DNA of 64,000 nt, taken from NCBI RefSeq assembly GCF_036330325.1, contig NZ_JAZDRO010000001.1, positions 496,001 through 560,000 on the forward strand, in the 5' to 3' direction. The notes beneath the pieces are model-generated. The model made no database searches and was not told the origin of the DNA. It was given only the letters and a program-made list of their open reading frames with translations. Shown here one piece after another: positions 7,752-16,707 of this stretch. Position numbers and translations under genes: made by a program. Each line of letters opens with the position of its first letter. Positions within the stretch are counted from its first letter, which is position 1. The DNA is from Hyphobacterium marinum. Its GTDB lineage: Bacteria > Pseudomonadota > Alphaproteobacteria > Caulobacterales > Maricaulaceae.

Positions 7752-9359
7752 ATGACCGACATCACCGTTCCCCAACTCGGCGAATCCGTCAGCGAAGCCA
7801 CGGTCGGCGCGTGGAATTTCGCCGAAGGCGACGCGGTCAAGAAGGACGATGTGCTCGTCGAACTGGAAACCGACAAGGTCGCCATCGAGGTGCGCGCGGA
7901 AGCTGACGGTACGCTCGCGGCCATCGTCGCGAAGGAAGGTGATACGGTCGAGATCGGGGCCAAGCTCGCTGAGCTGTCCTCGGGCGATGCCGCTCCGGCC
8001 AAAGCCGAGGACACGGCGGAAGCCAAGGCCGAGCCTGCGCCCGAACCCGAAGACACACCGAAGGCCAAGGCCGAAACCAGCAAGGACTCAGGCAAGTCCA
8101 AGCCGAAGAAAGATGAGGATGGCGGGGGCGGCGGCAATGTCGTGGACGCCAGCATCCCGGAAATGGGCGAGAGCGTCACCGAAGGCATTGTCGGCGCGTG
8201 GCTCGTGGATGTCGGCGCGGCGGTGAAGAAGGACCAGGCGCTGGTCGAGATCGAGACCGACAAGGTCGCCGTCGAAGTCCCCTGTCCTGTTGACGGAATC
8301 GTCGCCGAACGGCTGGCCGAGGAGGGCGACACGGTCTCTCCCGGCGATGTGATCGCGCGCATTCGCGAAGGCGCGGGCGGCGGTGCCGAAGCACCGGCGA
8401 AAGCGGATGCTCCCAAGGCCGAATCGAAAGCAGACGACGCGCCGGTCAAGGCGATGCCGGCGGCCAAGCGTGTCGCTGCCGAGCACGATCTCGACCTCGC
8501 CAAGGTCGAGGGCACGGGCAAGGACGGGCGCGTGACCAAGGGTGATGCATTGGCTGCGCTGAAATCCGGCGGTGCCGCGCCGGACGCCGCCGAGGCGCGC
8601 CGCGAGCCGGTGAAGGCCGCGATGACGGCTCCGGAAGTGACCGAAGCACAGTCTTCAGAGCCTCGTGAAGAACGGGTGCGCATGTCGCGCCTGCGCCAGA
8701 CCATCGCCCGGCGCCTGAAGGAGGCGCAGAACACGGCCGCGATGCTGACCACCTTCAACGAGGCCGACATGTCGGCGATCATGAAGGCCCGCAAGACCCA
8801 TCAGGAGGCCTTTGTGGCCAAGCATGGCGTCAAGCTCGGCTTCATGAGCTTCTTCGTGAAGGCCTGCGTCAGCGCGCTTAAAGACATTCCGAACGTCAAT
8901 GCCGAGATCGACGGCGACGAGATCGTCTACAAGAATTACTACAATATGGGCGTGGCGGTCTCGACCGAGCGCGGCCTTGTCGTGCCGGTGCTGCGCGATG
9001 CCGACCGCCTGTCGCTCGCCGATATCGAGAAGGAAATCGTCGCGCTGGGCGCCAAGGCCCGCGACGGCAAGCTCTCGATCGAGGACATGCAGGGCGCGAC
9101 CTTCACGCTGTCAAACGGCGGCATCTTCGGCTCGCTCCTGTCGACGCCGATCCTCAACGCCCCGCAATCGGGCATTCTGGGGATGCACAAGATCCAGGAA
9201 CGTCCCATCGCCGAGAACGGCCAGGTCGTGATCCGCCCGATGATGTATCTGGCGCTCTCCTACGATCACCGCATCGTCGACGGGAAAGAGGCCGTGACCT
9301 TCCTGGTACGCGTCAAGGACGCGCTGGAGGACCCGCAGCGGCTTCTGTTTGATATCTAG
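7752..9359 (+). CDS. sucB: Oxoglutarate dehydrogenase E2 with two lipoyl domains
   Basis: Dihydrolipoyllysine-residue succinyltransferase. It has two lipoyl domains, about residues 1-77 and 131-207, with lipoyl lysines K42 and K171 in matching ETDKVA motifs. They are joined by Ala/Glu/Lys/Pro-rich linkers, followed by a peripheral-subunit-binding domain (about 224-270) and a catalytic domain ending in YDHRIVDG (His506, Asp510). At 535 residues it is about 130 longer than the usual one-lipoyl E2o of about 400. Synteny with sucA and the succinyltransferase-like C-terminus argue against it being a pyruvate dehydrogenase E2. The two lipoyl domains look like an internal duplication. Confidence 0.95.
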   Translation: MTDITVPQLGESVSEATVGAWNFAEGDAVKKDDVLVELETDKVAIEVRAEADGTLAAIVAKEGDTVEIGAKLAELSSGDAAPAKAEDTAEAKAEPAPEPEDTPKAKAETSKDSGKSKPKKDEDGGGGGNVVDASIPEMGESVTEGIVGAWLVDVGAAVKKDQALVEIETDKVAVEVPCPVDGIVAERLAEEGDTVSPGDVIARIREGAGGGAEAPAKADAPKAESKADDAPVKAMPAAKRVAAEHDLDLAKVEGTGKDGRVTKGDALAALKSGGAAPDAAEARREPVKAAMTAPEVTEAQSSEPREERVRMSRLRQTIARRLKEAQNTAAMLTTFNEADMSAIMKARKTHQEAFVAKHGVKLGFMSFFVKACVSALKDIPNVNAEIDGDEIVYKNYYNMGVAVSTERGLVVPVLRDADRLSLADIEKEIVALGAKARDGKLSIEDMQGATFTLSNGGIFGSLLSTPILNAPQSGILGMHKIQERPIAENGQVVIRPMMYLALSYDHRIVDGKEAVTFLVRVKDALEDPQRLLFDI

Positions 9360-9364
9360 TAGCA

Positions 9365-9433
9365 CGTCATCACCCGGTTTATCCGGGTGATCTCGTGTGG
9401 AAAGAGATGCCCCGAATAAATCGGGGCATGACG
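9365..9433. repeat. Composite palindromic repeat, copy 1
   Basis: The element is bounded by CGTCAT (9365) and ATGACG (to 9433). Inside are two hairpins: ATCACCCGG/CCGGGTGAT at 9369-9391, and GCCCCGA/TCGGGGC at 9409-9427 with loop ATAAA. The same architecture recurs at 38845-38909, where the second hairpin and its loop are identical. It is a REP-like extragenic element. Confidence 0.8.
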
Positions 9434-9500
9434 CAGAAACAGCTTCTTTCCTTCCCCTCAAGGGAGAGGAGCATAAGGTTTTTTGGAACGCACAAACATT

Positions 9501-9599
9501 CCTCATGCTGAGGTGCTGACCGACAGGTCAGCCTCGAAGCACGCTAGGTGCATCGTCCCATCCTTTAAAGGCCCGCTTCGCGGGCACCTCAGGACGAGG
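9501..9599. repeat. CCTCATGCTGAGG palindromic repeat mosaic
   Basis: CCTCATGCTGAGG at 9501 is followed by a GCTGAC/GTCAGC hairpin and CTCGAAGCACG. A second unit (GCCCGCTTCGCGGGC followed by CACCTCAGGACGAGG) ends at 9599. Matching modules occur at 38978-39065 and 47723-47826, in different orders and orientations, so these are recurring genomic palindromes. Confidence 0.75.
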
Positions 9600-9612
9600 G
9601 GGCGTTTGAGTT

Positions 9613-9637
9613 CGGCTCCTGGAGTTGATCCAGGGGC
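9613..9637. repeat. GGCCC-TTGATC-GGGCC type palindrome
   Basis: A short hairpin around TTGATC (CTCCTGGA-G-TTGATCCAGGGG). A related hairpin lies at 9705-9733 and a near-perfect one at 52159-52183 (GGCCCTTGGA/TCCAAGGGCC). I count it as a third dispersed palindrome type. Confidence 0.55.
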
Positions 9638-9659
9638 CCACCCCTGAATCGACAAAGCA

Positions 9660-9690
9660 AAAGGCCCTCCAGGTGATCCGGAGGGCCTTT
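9660..9690. terminator. Bidirectional terminator between sucB and the S9 peptidase
   Basis: A perfect 11-pair stem AAAGGCCCTCC (9660-9670) and GGAGGGCCTTT (9680-9690) with a 9-base loop lies between two convergent genes. The A-rich 5' flank and T-ending 3' arm allow it to work in both directions. Confidence 0.75.
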
Positions 9691-9704
9691 GTCATGCCTG
9701 GTTC

Positions 9705-9733
9705 CTGGGCCCTTGGATCAAGCCCAAGGGCCG
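9705..9733. repeat. GGCCC-TTGGATCAA-GGGCC palindrome
   Basis: A second short hairpin containing GGGCCCTTGGATCAAG and CCCAAGGGCC, close to the end of the peptidase gene. It belongs to the same palindrome type as 9613-9637 and 52159-52183. It may add to transcription termination of the minus-strand gene. Confidence 0.5.
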
Positions 9734-9744
9734 AAGCGTGATGC

Positions 9745-11967
9745 TTACTCCGCGCTCCCCTCAGGCGCTTCGTCGTCCATCAGCTTTTGCGTCAGGAAGA
9801 CGTAGAGCATGGCGTCGCGCCGGGCGAGCGCCGGCAGGTCTGCCGCCGCCGAGTGACCGCCTGAGAGGTTCTCGTAATAGAGATAGGGGTGGCCGGTTTC
9901 CGACAGGAGGTGCGCCATTTTACGGGCATGGCCGGGATGGACGCGGTCGTCGGCGGTCGACGTGTAGAGATAGATTTCCGGGTAATCCCCGTTCGCATCG
10001 ACATTGTGGTAGGGCGAGATCGAGCGCAGGAAGCCGCCCTCGTCCGGATCGGACGGGCTGCCGTACTCGCCAACCCAGCTCGCACCGGCCAGAAGCTGGT
10101 CGAAGCGCAGCATGTCGAGCAGCGGCACGGCCGAGACGACGGCGTTCCACAAATCGGGGCGCTGGGTGTACATCACGCCGGTCAGAAGGCCGCCATTTGA
10201 TCCGCCATAGACGCCGAGATGGCGCGGCGAGGTCAGGCCGGTGTCGATCATGTCCTCGGCGACCGCGATCAGATCATCATAGATGCGCTGGCGGTTCATC
10301 TTCAGGCCTGCCTGGTGCCAGGCCGGGCCGAACTCGCCACCGCCGCGGATATTGGCGACCACATAGGCCCCGCCATTTTCCAGCCAGAGACGGCCGCGCA
10401 CGCCCGAATAGGAGGGCGCTATCGTCACCTGGAATCCGCCATAGGCGTAAAGCAGGGTCGGGGTTGTGCCGTCCATCACCGTGTCTTCGTGGCGCACCAC
10501 GAAATACGGCACCATCGTGCCGTCCGGGCTCTCGGCCTCGAACTGCTCCACGACCAGGCCGTCGGCGTCAAAGCGTTCTGGTGTCGACTTGGCGACTTCG
10601 ACAGACCGGTTCTCCACGTCCACGACATAGAGCGAGTCCGGGGTCAGGAAGCCCTCGACATTGAGGAAGGCCACATCGTGATGGACGCTGGTGCCGGTGA
10701 GGCCGAGCGTCAGGTTCTCGGGTGTGGCGATCGTTTCGGACGACCAGAGACCGTCCTCGCCACGCGTAAAGGCTTGCAGGCCGCCGGTGACATTCTCGTC
10801 GATCTGGACAAGCAGAGTGGACTGTGTCGCCCCGACGCCGCCAATGGACTGGCGGTCATTGGGCACGAAGACAGTGTTCACTGTGGCGATTTCGCCGGAG
10901 TCGACAAAGGCGGCGAGGTCGAAGGACAAAAGCGCACCTTGCGGGAAGGTCTCTTGGCCATGGGTCCATTCTTCTTCCAGCGAGATGATCAGCTGACCGT
11001 CGAAGAAGTCCTGGATGGAGGACCGCGCCGGGATGGGCAGGGAAACGGGTTCGGCCCCGTCGGGCAGGATCCACCAGGTCGTTTCGAAGAAGGTGTCGGC
11101 TTCCGACGCCATCATGAAGGTTGTGCCGTGATTGTCCTCCACCCGGAATCCCCAGAGGCCGACATCGGTGAGGTCGCCGCGCAGGACTTCGGTGGCATCC
11201 TCGAACGCCGTGCCGCGCTCCCAGCGATAGGCCGCGACCGGATAACCGGACTCGGTGGATTCCTCGCCGCCGGTGGCGAGGCCGACCATGACGGTGTTCT
11301 CGTCGATCCAGCTGATCCCGCCCTTGGCCTCGGGCGTGACGAAGCCGTCTTCCACGAAGGACCGGGCCTCGATGTCGAATTCGCGGCGATGGGCGGCATC
11401 CCGCCCGCCGTCTGACAAGGTGATGATGCAGCGGTTATAATCGGGACCGAGGCAGTTCGCGCCCCGCCAGACCCAGTTGACGTCTTCCTCTTCCGACAGG
11501 GCATCAAGATCGAGGATCACGTCCCATTCGGGCGCGTCGGAGAGATAGCTGTCCAGCGTGGTCCGCCGCCACAGGCCGTGCGTGTTGGTGGAATCCTGCC
11601 AGAAATTGTAGACGAAGCCGCCCTGGTAGGCCCCGTAGGCGATGCGGTCATTGCTCTGGTAGATTTCCAGCGCTGCATTGTAGAAGCCGTCATAGCGCGG
11701 GTCGTCCTGCAGGCGGGCGAAAGTGCGCTCGTTCTGGCCACGGGCCCATTCCAGCGCGCGCTCGCCGTCGACCTCTTCCAGCCAGAGGCGCGGATCGTTC
11801 TCCGGATCGATCTCGACAATCTCGCGCACCGGTTCTTCGGTGCCGGTGTCCATGTCGGCGGCGGTATCCATGTCGGCGCTCGTGTCCTCGTCGGTCTCGG
11901 GGGCGGAACAGGCGGCGGCCAGCACGCAGACAGCCGCGGCGGCAAGCCAGTGGCGGTGGAAGGTCAT
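9745..11967 (-). CDS. Prolyl oligopeptidase family (S9A) lipoprotein
   Basis: A 740-residue secreted serine peptidase. The start MTFHRHWLAAAA gives a signal peptide with lipobox LAAAC (Cys20), followed by a low-complexity Asp/Thr-rich linker; earlier in-frame starts would spoil this signal. The N-terminal beta-propeller (PENDPRLWLEEVDGE and on) precedes an alpha/beta-hydrolase domain with YAYGGFQ, the nucleophile Ser590 in GGSNGGLL, an Asp at 673/674 in DDRVHPGH and His705 in SGGHSAA. S9A enzymes cleave short peptides, often after proline. Lipidation suggests peptide degradation in the envelope. It is divergent from dapF. Confidence 0.9.
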   Translation of the reverse strand: MTFHRHWLAAAAVCVLAAACSAPETDEDTSADMDTAADMDTGTEEPVREIVEIDPENDPRLWLEEVDGERALEWARGQNERTFARLQDDPRYDGFYNAALEIYQSNDRIAYGAYQGGFVYNFWQDSTNTHGLWRRTTLDSYLSDAPEWDVILDLDALSEEEDVNWVWRGANCLGPDYNRCIITLSDGGRDAAHRREFDIEARSFVEDGFVTPEAKGGISWIDENTVMVGLATGGEESTESGYPVAAYRWERGTAFEDATEVLRGDLTDVGLWGFRVEDNHGTTFMMASEADTFFETTWWILPDGAEPVSLPIPARSSIQDFFDGQLIISLEEEWTHGQETFPQGALLSFDLAAFVDSGEIATVNTVFVPNDRQSIGGVGATQSTLLVQIDENVTGGLQAFTRGEDGLWSSETIATPENLTLGLTGTSVHHDVAFLNVEGFLTPDSLYVVDVENRSVEVAKSTPERFDADGLVVEQFEAESPDGTMVPYFVVRHEDTVMDGTTPTLLYAYGGFQVTIAPSYSGVRGRLWLENGGAYVVANIRGGGEFGPAWHQAGLKMNRQRIYDDLIAVAEDMIDTGLTSPRHLGVYGGSNGGLLTGVMYTQRPDLWNAVVSAVPLLDMLRFDQLLAGASWVGEYGSPSDPDEGGFLRSISPYHNVDANGDYPEIYLYTSTADDRVHPGHARKMAHLLSETGHPYLYYENLSGGHSAAADLPALARRDAMLYVFLTQKLMDDEAPEGSAE

Positions 11968-12065
11968 GGTTGAAAACTCCACAGAATGATAAGTCTGGCT
12001 CATACCTAGCGCGTCCCGCCCGCCAGGCAAAGCGGAACGGGGCCAGGACAACAGTGGAGACACGC

Positions 12066-12884
12066 ATGCCCGCCTGGCTGATGAACGGAGCCGGTAACGC
12101 CTTTCTGGTGATCGATGTCCGTGGCCAGGCGGCGCTGGCCGGGATGGGGGGCGACCAGGTGCGCGGCCTCGCGGCACGTCATGGTTTTGACCAGTTCCTG
12201 ATCATTTCCGATAGCGACCGGGGTGATGCGCATATGGGTGTCATCAACGCCGACGGCAGTCCGTCGGGCGCGTGCGGCAATGGTGCGCGCTGTGTCGCCT
12301 GGCACGTGATGGAGGGCCTGAACACCGACCGGCTGGTGCTCGATTCCGATGGCGGGCTGATGGAAGCGGAACGGACGGGCGATTGGCGCGTCCGTGTCGA
12401 TCTGGGTCCCGCACGGACTGGCTGGCAGGACATCCCGCTGGCGCGCGAGATGGATACGGTCTCGATGGACTTATCTGTCGAGGCCGGACGCGACCTGCGC
12501 CTGTCATCACCCGGCGCAGTGTCGATGGGCAATCCGCATTGCGTCTTCTTTGTCGAGAATGCCGAAACCGTTCCCGCCCGGGCCATTGGGCACCGGGTCG
12601 AACATGACCCGCTCTTCCCCGAACGCGTCAATGTCGGCTTTGCGCAAATCCTCGATGAGGCCCGTATCCGCCTTCGGGTCTGGGAGCGCGGAGCAGGACT
12701 GACGCTCGCCTGTGGCACAGGAGCTGCGGCCGCACTGGTCGCGGCGGCGCGCAGAGGTCTGACCGGACGGGCGACGGCGATCCTGGCCGACGGCGGTGAA
12801 CTCCAGGCCGTTTGGCGCGACGACGGGCATGTCACCGTCGAAGGTCCGGTGGCCCTGACCGGCGAGATCGACTGGCCGGCCTGA
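12066..12884 (+). CDS. dapF: Diaminopimelate epimerase
   Basis: Interconverts LL- and meso-diaminopimelate for lysine and peptidoglycan synthesis. The 272-residue protein has the two catalytic cysteines, C70 in GACGNGARCV and C216 in LACGTGAAA, one in each half of the pseudo-symmetric fold, plus NGAGNAF at the N-terminus. The ATG at 12066 has a GTGGAG ribosome-binding site; a longer in-frame reading from 11970 has no family support. It leads a run with mtaB and ftsY. Confidence 0.95.
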   Translation: MPAWLMNGAGNAFLVIDVRGQAALAGMGGDQVRGLAARHGFDQFLIISDSDRGDAHMGVINADGSPSGACGNGARCVAWHVMEGLNTDRLVLDSDGGLMEAERTGDWRVRVDLGPARTGWQDIPLAREMDTVSMDLSVEAGRDLRLSSPGAVSMGNPHCVFFVENAETVPARAIGHRVEHDPLFPERVNVGFAQILDEARIRLRVWERGAGLTLACGTGAAAALVAAARRGLTGRATAILADGGELQAVWRDDGHVTVEGPVALTGEIDWPA

Positions 12885-12935
12885 CACCCGCTCTGCTTGA
12901 CCTTGGCACACTTCACAGCCACTTATCCCGGCTCC

Positions 12936-14249
12936 ATGCCCGCGCCCGTGAAAACCCTCGCCCCGGATACCTCCGGCGACGCTGACAGCGGCCTCGACAT
13001 CCGTACGCTGGGCTGCCGCCTGAATTCCTGGGAGAGCGAGGTCATGCGCGGCCATGCCGATGCGGCAGGGCTGGACGCGGCGATCATCGTCAACACTTGC
13101 GCCGTCACGAACGAGGCGGTGCGTCAGGCCCGCCAGACCATCCGCCGCGCCCATCGCGAGCGCCCTGGCGTGCCGGTCATTGTCACTGGCTGCGCCGCCC
13201 AGATCGATCCGGAGAGCTTCGCGGCGATGCCGGAAGTCACCCGCGTGGTCGGCAATGCCGAGAAGATGAAGGCGGAAACCTTCGACCCGGCAACCCTGCT
13301 CGGCGGCGAGGCGAAGCCGCTGGTCAATGACATCATGAGCGTGCGCGAGACCGCGGGTCATCTCGTCGATGGACTCGATGGCCGGGCGCGCGCCTATGTC
13401 CAGGTCCAGACCGGCTGCGATCACCGCTGCACCTTCTGCATCATCCCCTATGGCCGCGGGAATTCGCGCTCGGTGCCGGCGGGGGAGGTGGTCGAGCAGG
13501 TCAAGACGCTGGCCGGGAATGGTTTCCAGGAAATCGTACTGACCGGCGTCGACCTCACCTCCTGGGGCGCGGACCTGCCCGGCGCGCCGAAACTCGGCCG
13601 TCTGGTTGGTGCCATCCTCAAGGCGGCACCGGACCTGCCGCGCCTGCGGCTGTCCTCCATCGACGCGATCGAGATCGACCCGGAACTGTTCGACTGTGTC
13701 ACTGGCGAGGCGCGGATCGCCCCGCACCTGCACCTGTCACTGCAGGCGGGCGATGACATGATCCTGAAACGCATGAAGCGCCGCCATCTTCGTGACGACG
13801 CCATTCGCCTGTGCGCGGATTTGCGCGCGGCGCGGCCCGATATCGCTTTCGGGGCGGACCTCATCACCGGCTTCCCCACCGAGACCGAGGCGATGTTCGA
13901 AAACTCGCTGAAACTCGTCGACGAGTGCGATCTTGCCTACCTCCATGTCTTCCCGTTCTCGGCACGACCGGGAACGCCCGCTGCGCGCATGCCGCAGACC
14001 GGGCGGGCGGTGGCCAAGGAACGCGCCGCGCGCCTGCGCGCCAAGGGCGAAGAGGCGTTGTCGCGGCATCTGAACGCCATGACCGGCAGTGTTCAGCCCG
14101 GACTGGTTGAACGTCCGGGAACGGCGCGCGCCCCGAATTTCGCCCTTATCAAGTTTGACGACACTGTCCCGGCTCGGCCCGGCGCAATTCTTGACCTGCG
14201 CATCACCGGCCATAACGGCGAGGCGCTCCACGGGGAGATCGCGGCATGA
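12936..14249 (+). CDS. mtaB: tRNA ms2t6A37 methylthiotransferase
   Basis: A radical-SAM methylthiotransferase that adds a methylthio group to t6A at position 37 of ANN-decoding tRNAs. Counting from the ATG at 12936 (437 residues), the N-terminal UPF0004 cysteines are C27 (TLGCRLN), C55 (VNTCAVTN) and C86 (TGCAAQ). The radical-SAM cluster motif CDHRCTFC uses C161, C165 and C168. A short C-terminal TRAM-like domain follows. A TTG at 12897 would add 13 residues; neither start has a clear ribosome-binding site. The gene overlaps ftsY by four bases. Confidence 0.93.
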   Translation: MPAPVKTLAPDTSGDADSGLDIRTLGCRLNSWESEVMRGHADAAGLDAAIIVNTCAVTNEAVRQARQTIRRAHRERPGVPVIVTGCAAQIDPESFAAMPEVTRVVGNAEKMKAETFDPATLLGGEAKPLVNDIMSVRETAGHLVDGLDGRARAYVQVQTGCDHRCTFCIIPYGRGNSRSVPAGEVVEQVKTLAGNGFQEIVLTGVDLTSWGADLPGAPKLGRLVGAILKAAPDLPRLRLSSIDAIEIDPELFDCVTGEARIAPHLHLSLQAGDDMILKRMKRRHLRDDAIRLCADLRAARPDIAFGADLITGFPTETEAMFENSLKLVDECDLAYLHVFPFSARPGTPAARMPQTGRAVAKERAARLRAKGEEALSRHLNAMTGSVQPGLVERPGTARAPNFALIKFDDTVPARPGAILDLRITGHNGEALHGEIAA

Positions 14250-15184
14250 GCGAGGGCGAAAAGCGCGGCTTCTTCTCCCGCCTGACGTCGGGTCTGCGGC
14301 GTTCCTCGGAGAAGCTGACCTCGAGCGTCTCGGCGGTCTTCACCAAGCGCAAGCTGGATGATGAGGCGCTGGAGGAACTTGAGGAAATCCTGATCGCGGC
14401 GGACCTGGGCGCACCGGCGGCGGCGCGCGCGACGGCGCGGCTCGCCCGCGACCGTTTCGACAAGGAAGTCACCGACGAGGAAATCCGCACGAGCCTCGCC
14501 ACGACGCTGTCGGAAACCCTGAAACCGCTCGAAAAACCGCTCGATCTCGGCGGGGCGGCGAAGCCGGAAATCGTGCTCTTTGTCGGTGTGAACGGGTCGG
14601 GCAAGACCACGACGCTGGGCAAGATTGCCGCCGCCCTGACCCGCTCGGGCAAGAAAGTCCTGCTGGTCGCCGGTGACACCTTCCGCGCGGCCGCCGTCGA
14701 ACAGGTCTCGGTCTGGGGCGAGCGCGCTGGAGCGCCGGTGGAAAAACGCCCCATCGGCGCGGACGCGGCGGGCCTTGCCTTTGACGCCGTGGACCGCGCG
14801 CGCCGTGAAGGTTTTGACGTGGTTCTCGTCGATACGGCGGGGCGGCTGCAGACCAAGACCGCGCTGATGGACGAGCTTCGCAAGATCATCCGCGTCATCG
14901 GCAAGGTTGACCCCGATGCACCCCATCACGCCATCCTGGTGCTGGACGGCACGGTCGGGGCCAATGCCGTGTCGCAGGCCGAGGCCTTCCTCGAAGCTGG
15001 CGGGGTGACGGGGGTCATCATGACCAAGCTTGATGGTACCGCGAAAGGCGGCGCACTGGTCCAGGTCGCCGACCGGTTCAAATTGCCCATCCACGCCATT
15101 GGCGTCGGTGAGGGTATCGACGACCTCCAGCCCTTCGACGCGGACGCCTTTGCCCGCGCGCTCGCCGGTGTGGGAGAGGCGTGA
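14246..15184 (+). CDS. ftsY: Signal recognition particle receptor FtsY
   Basis: The SRP receptor GTPase that docks ribosome-nascent chains at the inner membrane. The 312-residue protein has a short basic N-terminus instead of the long acidic A domain of E. coli, a helical N domain, and a G domain with GVNGSGKTTT (about 114-123), DTAGRLQ and TKLDGTAKGG. Short A domains are common in alphaproteobacteria. It starts inside the mtaB stop (ATGA) and ends inside the start of the EamA gene (GTGA), so the three are probably translationally coupled. Confidence 0.96.
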   Translation: MSEGEKRGFFSRLTSGLRRSSEKLTSSVSAVFTKRKLDDEALEELEEILIAADLGAPAAARATARLARDRFDKEVTDEEIRTSLATTLSETLKPLEKPLDLGGAAKPEIVLFVGVNGSGKTTTLGKIAAALTRSGKKVLLVAGDTFRAAAVEQVSVWGERAGAPVEKRPIGADAAGLAFDAVDRARREGFDVVLVDTAGRLQTKTALMDELRKIIRVIGKVDPDAPHHAILVLDGTVGANAVSQAEAFLEAGGVTGVIMTKLDGTAKGGALVQVADRFKLPIHAIGVGEGIDDLQPFDADAFARALAGVGEA

Positions 15185-16026
15185 GCGGCGAGAGCCTTGC
15201 TGCGCTGGCCATGCTGGGCTCGGCGATCCTTCACGCCGGGATGACGTTTTTCACCAAGCAGGCGCGTGACCGTCTCGTCTTCCGCTCGGTTTCGATCGGC
15301 CTGTCGACCCTCATCTTCCTGCCGGTTGCCGTCCTCAATCCGATACCGCCCGCCGAGGTCTGGCCCTTCCTGCTGTTTGGAGCCTTCCTCGTCTGGGTGT
15401 TCAACATGCTGATGATTTCCGCTTTCGACCGGGGTGAGATGAACCTCGTCTATCCGGTGATGCGCGGCGCGGCTCCGGCGCTTGCAGCCATCGTGGCCTT
15501 CCTCGCCCTGCGTGAGACCCTGCCGCCGCTGGGCGTTCTGGGCCTCGCCATCGCGACCGCGGCGCTGGTCGCCTTTGCCTGGCCGGAGAAGGGCGGGGTG
15601 CCCAAGGCCAAGGCGCTCGGTTTCGCGCTGGCCTGCGCGGCCGTCACCGCCGGCTATTCGGTCAATGACGCGGCAGGCGTGCGCCTGCTGGGTGATCCGG
15701 TGACCTATGCGGCCTGGTTCTTTGTTCTGAGTTCCATCACGCTAACCACAACGGCGCTGGTCCGGCGCGGGAAGGCCTATCTGGCGTCAGCCAGGGCCAT
15801 GTTCCGCCTTGGCGCGATGAGCGCGCTCTTCAATGCCGGGACTTACACGCTCGCCCTTTATGCCTATGCCAACGCACCGGTCGCGCAGATGGCGGCGATC
15901 CGCGAGACCAGCTTCGTCTTCGGCGCGATCCTGTCGGCGCTGGTGCTGAAGGAATCCTTCGGGCTGAAGCGGTTTCTTCTGGCCATTGGCCTTGCGGGCG
16001 GGCTTGTATTGCTGCAACTCGCCTGA
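15181..16026 (+). CDS. EamA/DMT-family permease
   Basis: A 281-residue protein with about ten transmembrane helices in two repeated EamA halves, typical of drug/metabolite transporters. The substrate is unknown. It starts with GTG overlapping the ftsY stop. The second half carries the usual LYAYANAPVAQMAAIRETS pattern before the last two helices. Confidence 0.85.
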   Translation: MSGESLAALAMLGSAILHAGMTFFTKQARDRLVFRSVSIGLSTLIFLPVAVLNPIPPAEVWPFLLFGAFLVWVFNMLMISAFDRGEMNLVYPVMRGAAPALAAIVAFLALRETLPPLGVLGLAIATAALVAFAWPEKGGVPKAKALGFALACAAVTAGYSVNDAAGVRLLGDPVTYAAWFFVLSSITLTTTALVRRGKAYLASARAMFRLGAMSALFNAGTYTLALYAYANAPVAQMAAIRETSFVFGAILSALVLKESFGLKRFLLAIGLAGGLVLLQLA

Positions 16027-16053
16027 GGCACCACGCACCGGAGACGCGAATCC

Positions 16054-16707
16054 ATGACCGAGACAAAATCAACCGCCGCCCAGGGCAGTCAGCTGATTAC
16101 CGATGTCGGGCCGGTGGCGCTGTTCATGGGTGTCTACTTCATCGGCGGGCGGATCGTCGGTTCGGACGCGATCTACTGGGCGACCGGTATCTTCATCATC
16201 GCCATGCTGGCCGCACTCGTTTATGCGCGCCTGGTCCAGAAACGCTGGCCGATGATGCTGCTGTTCTCGGCGGTGATCGTCACCTTCATGGGCGGGATGG
16301 GGATTTATCTCCAGGACCCGATCTTCATTTTCATGAAGCCGACCATCGTCAATCTCTTCCTGTCCTTCCTGATCCTCATCGGCCTGGCCTTCGGCGTGAA
16401 TATCTGGCGGGTGTTCTTTTCCGGCATTTTCGATCTTCCCGGTCCGATCTGGACGATCCTCGCCATCCGCTGGGCGCTCTATTTCCAGTTCCTGGCGCTG
16501 CTGAACGAGTTTCTCTGGCGGCACATCACCGACTCTACCGTCGCGGAAAGCGCGCGCTGGTTTGACGGGCTGGAATTCACTGAAGGCCTGTGGGTGACGT
16601 TCAAGGGCGTTGTCATGGTGCTGTCGGTGATCTTCGCGCTGATCAACATTCCCATCGTCCTGAAACACCAGAAGAAGGACGACGACACGGCGACCGTGAC
16701 CGGCTAG
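16054..16707 (+). CDS. ispZ: Inner membrane septation-protein A family (IspZ/YciB)
   Basis: A 217-residue polytopic inner-membrane protein with about six helices. It has the family's N-terminal DVGPVALFMGVYF, FMGGMGIYLQDPIFIFMKPT in the middle and NEFLWRHIT near the fifth helix. YciB/IspZ proteins affect cell envelope and septation; their molecular activity is poorly known. A GGAGA ribosome-binding site precedes the ATG. It follows the EamA gene by 27 bases, so it may belong to the dapF-mtaB-ftsY run. Confidence 0.9.
   Translation: MTETKSTAAQGSQLITDVGPVALFMGVYFIGGRIVGSDAIYWATGIFIIAMLAALVYARLVQKRWPMMLLFSAVIVTFMGGMGIYLQDPIFIFMKPTIVNLFLSFLILIGLAFGVNIWRVFFSGIFDLPGPIWTILAIRWALYFQFLALLNEFLWRHITDSTVAESARWFDGLEFTEGLWVTFKGVVMVLSVIFALINIPIVLKHQKKDDDTATVTG

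Noticed and set aside
4730..9359. The E2 read as pyruvate dehydrogenase E2
   Set aside because: It directly follows an E1o (sucA), and its catalytic domain reads like a succinyltransferase; two lipoyl domains alone do not prove E2p.
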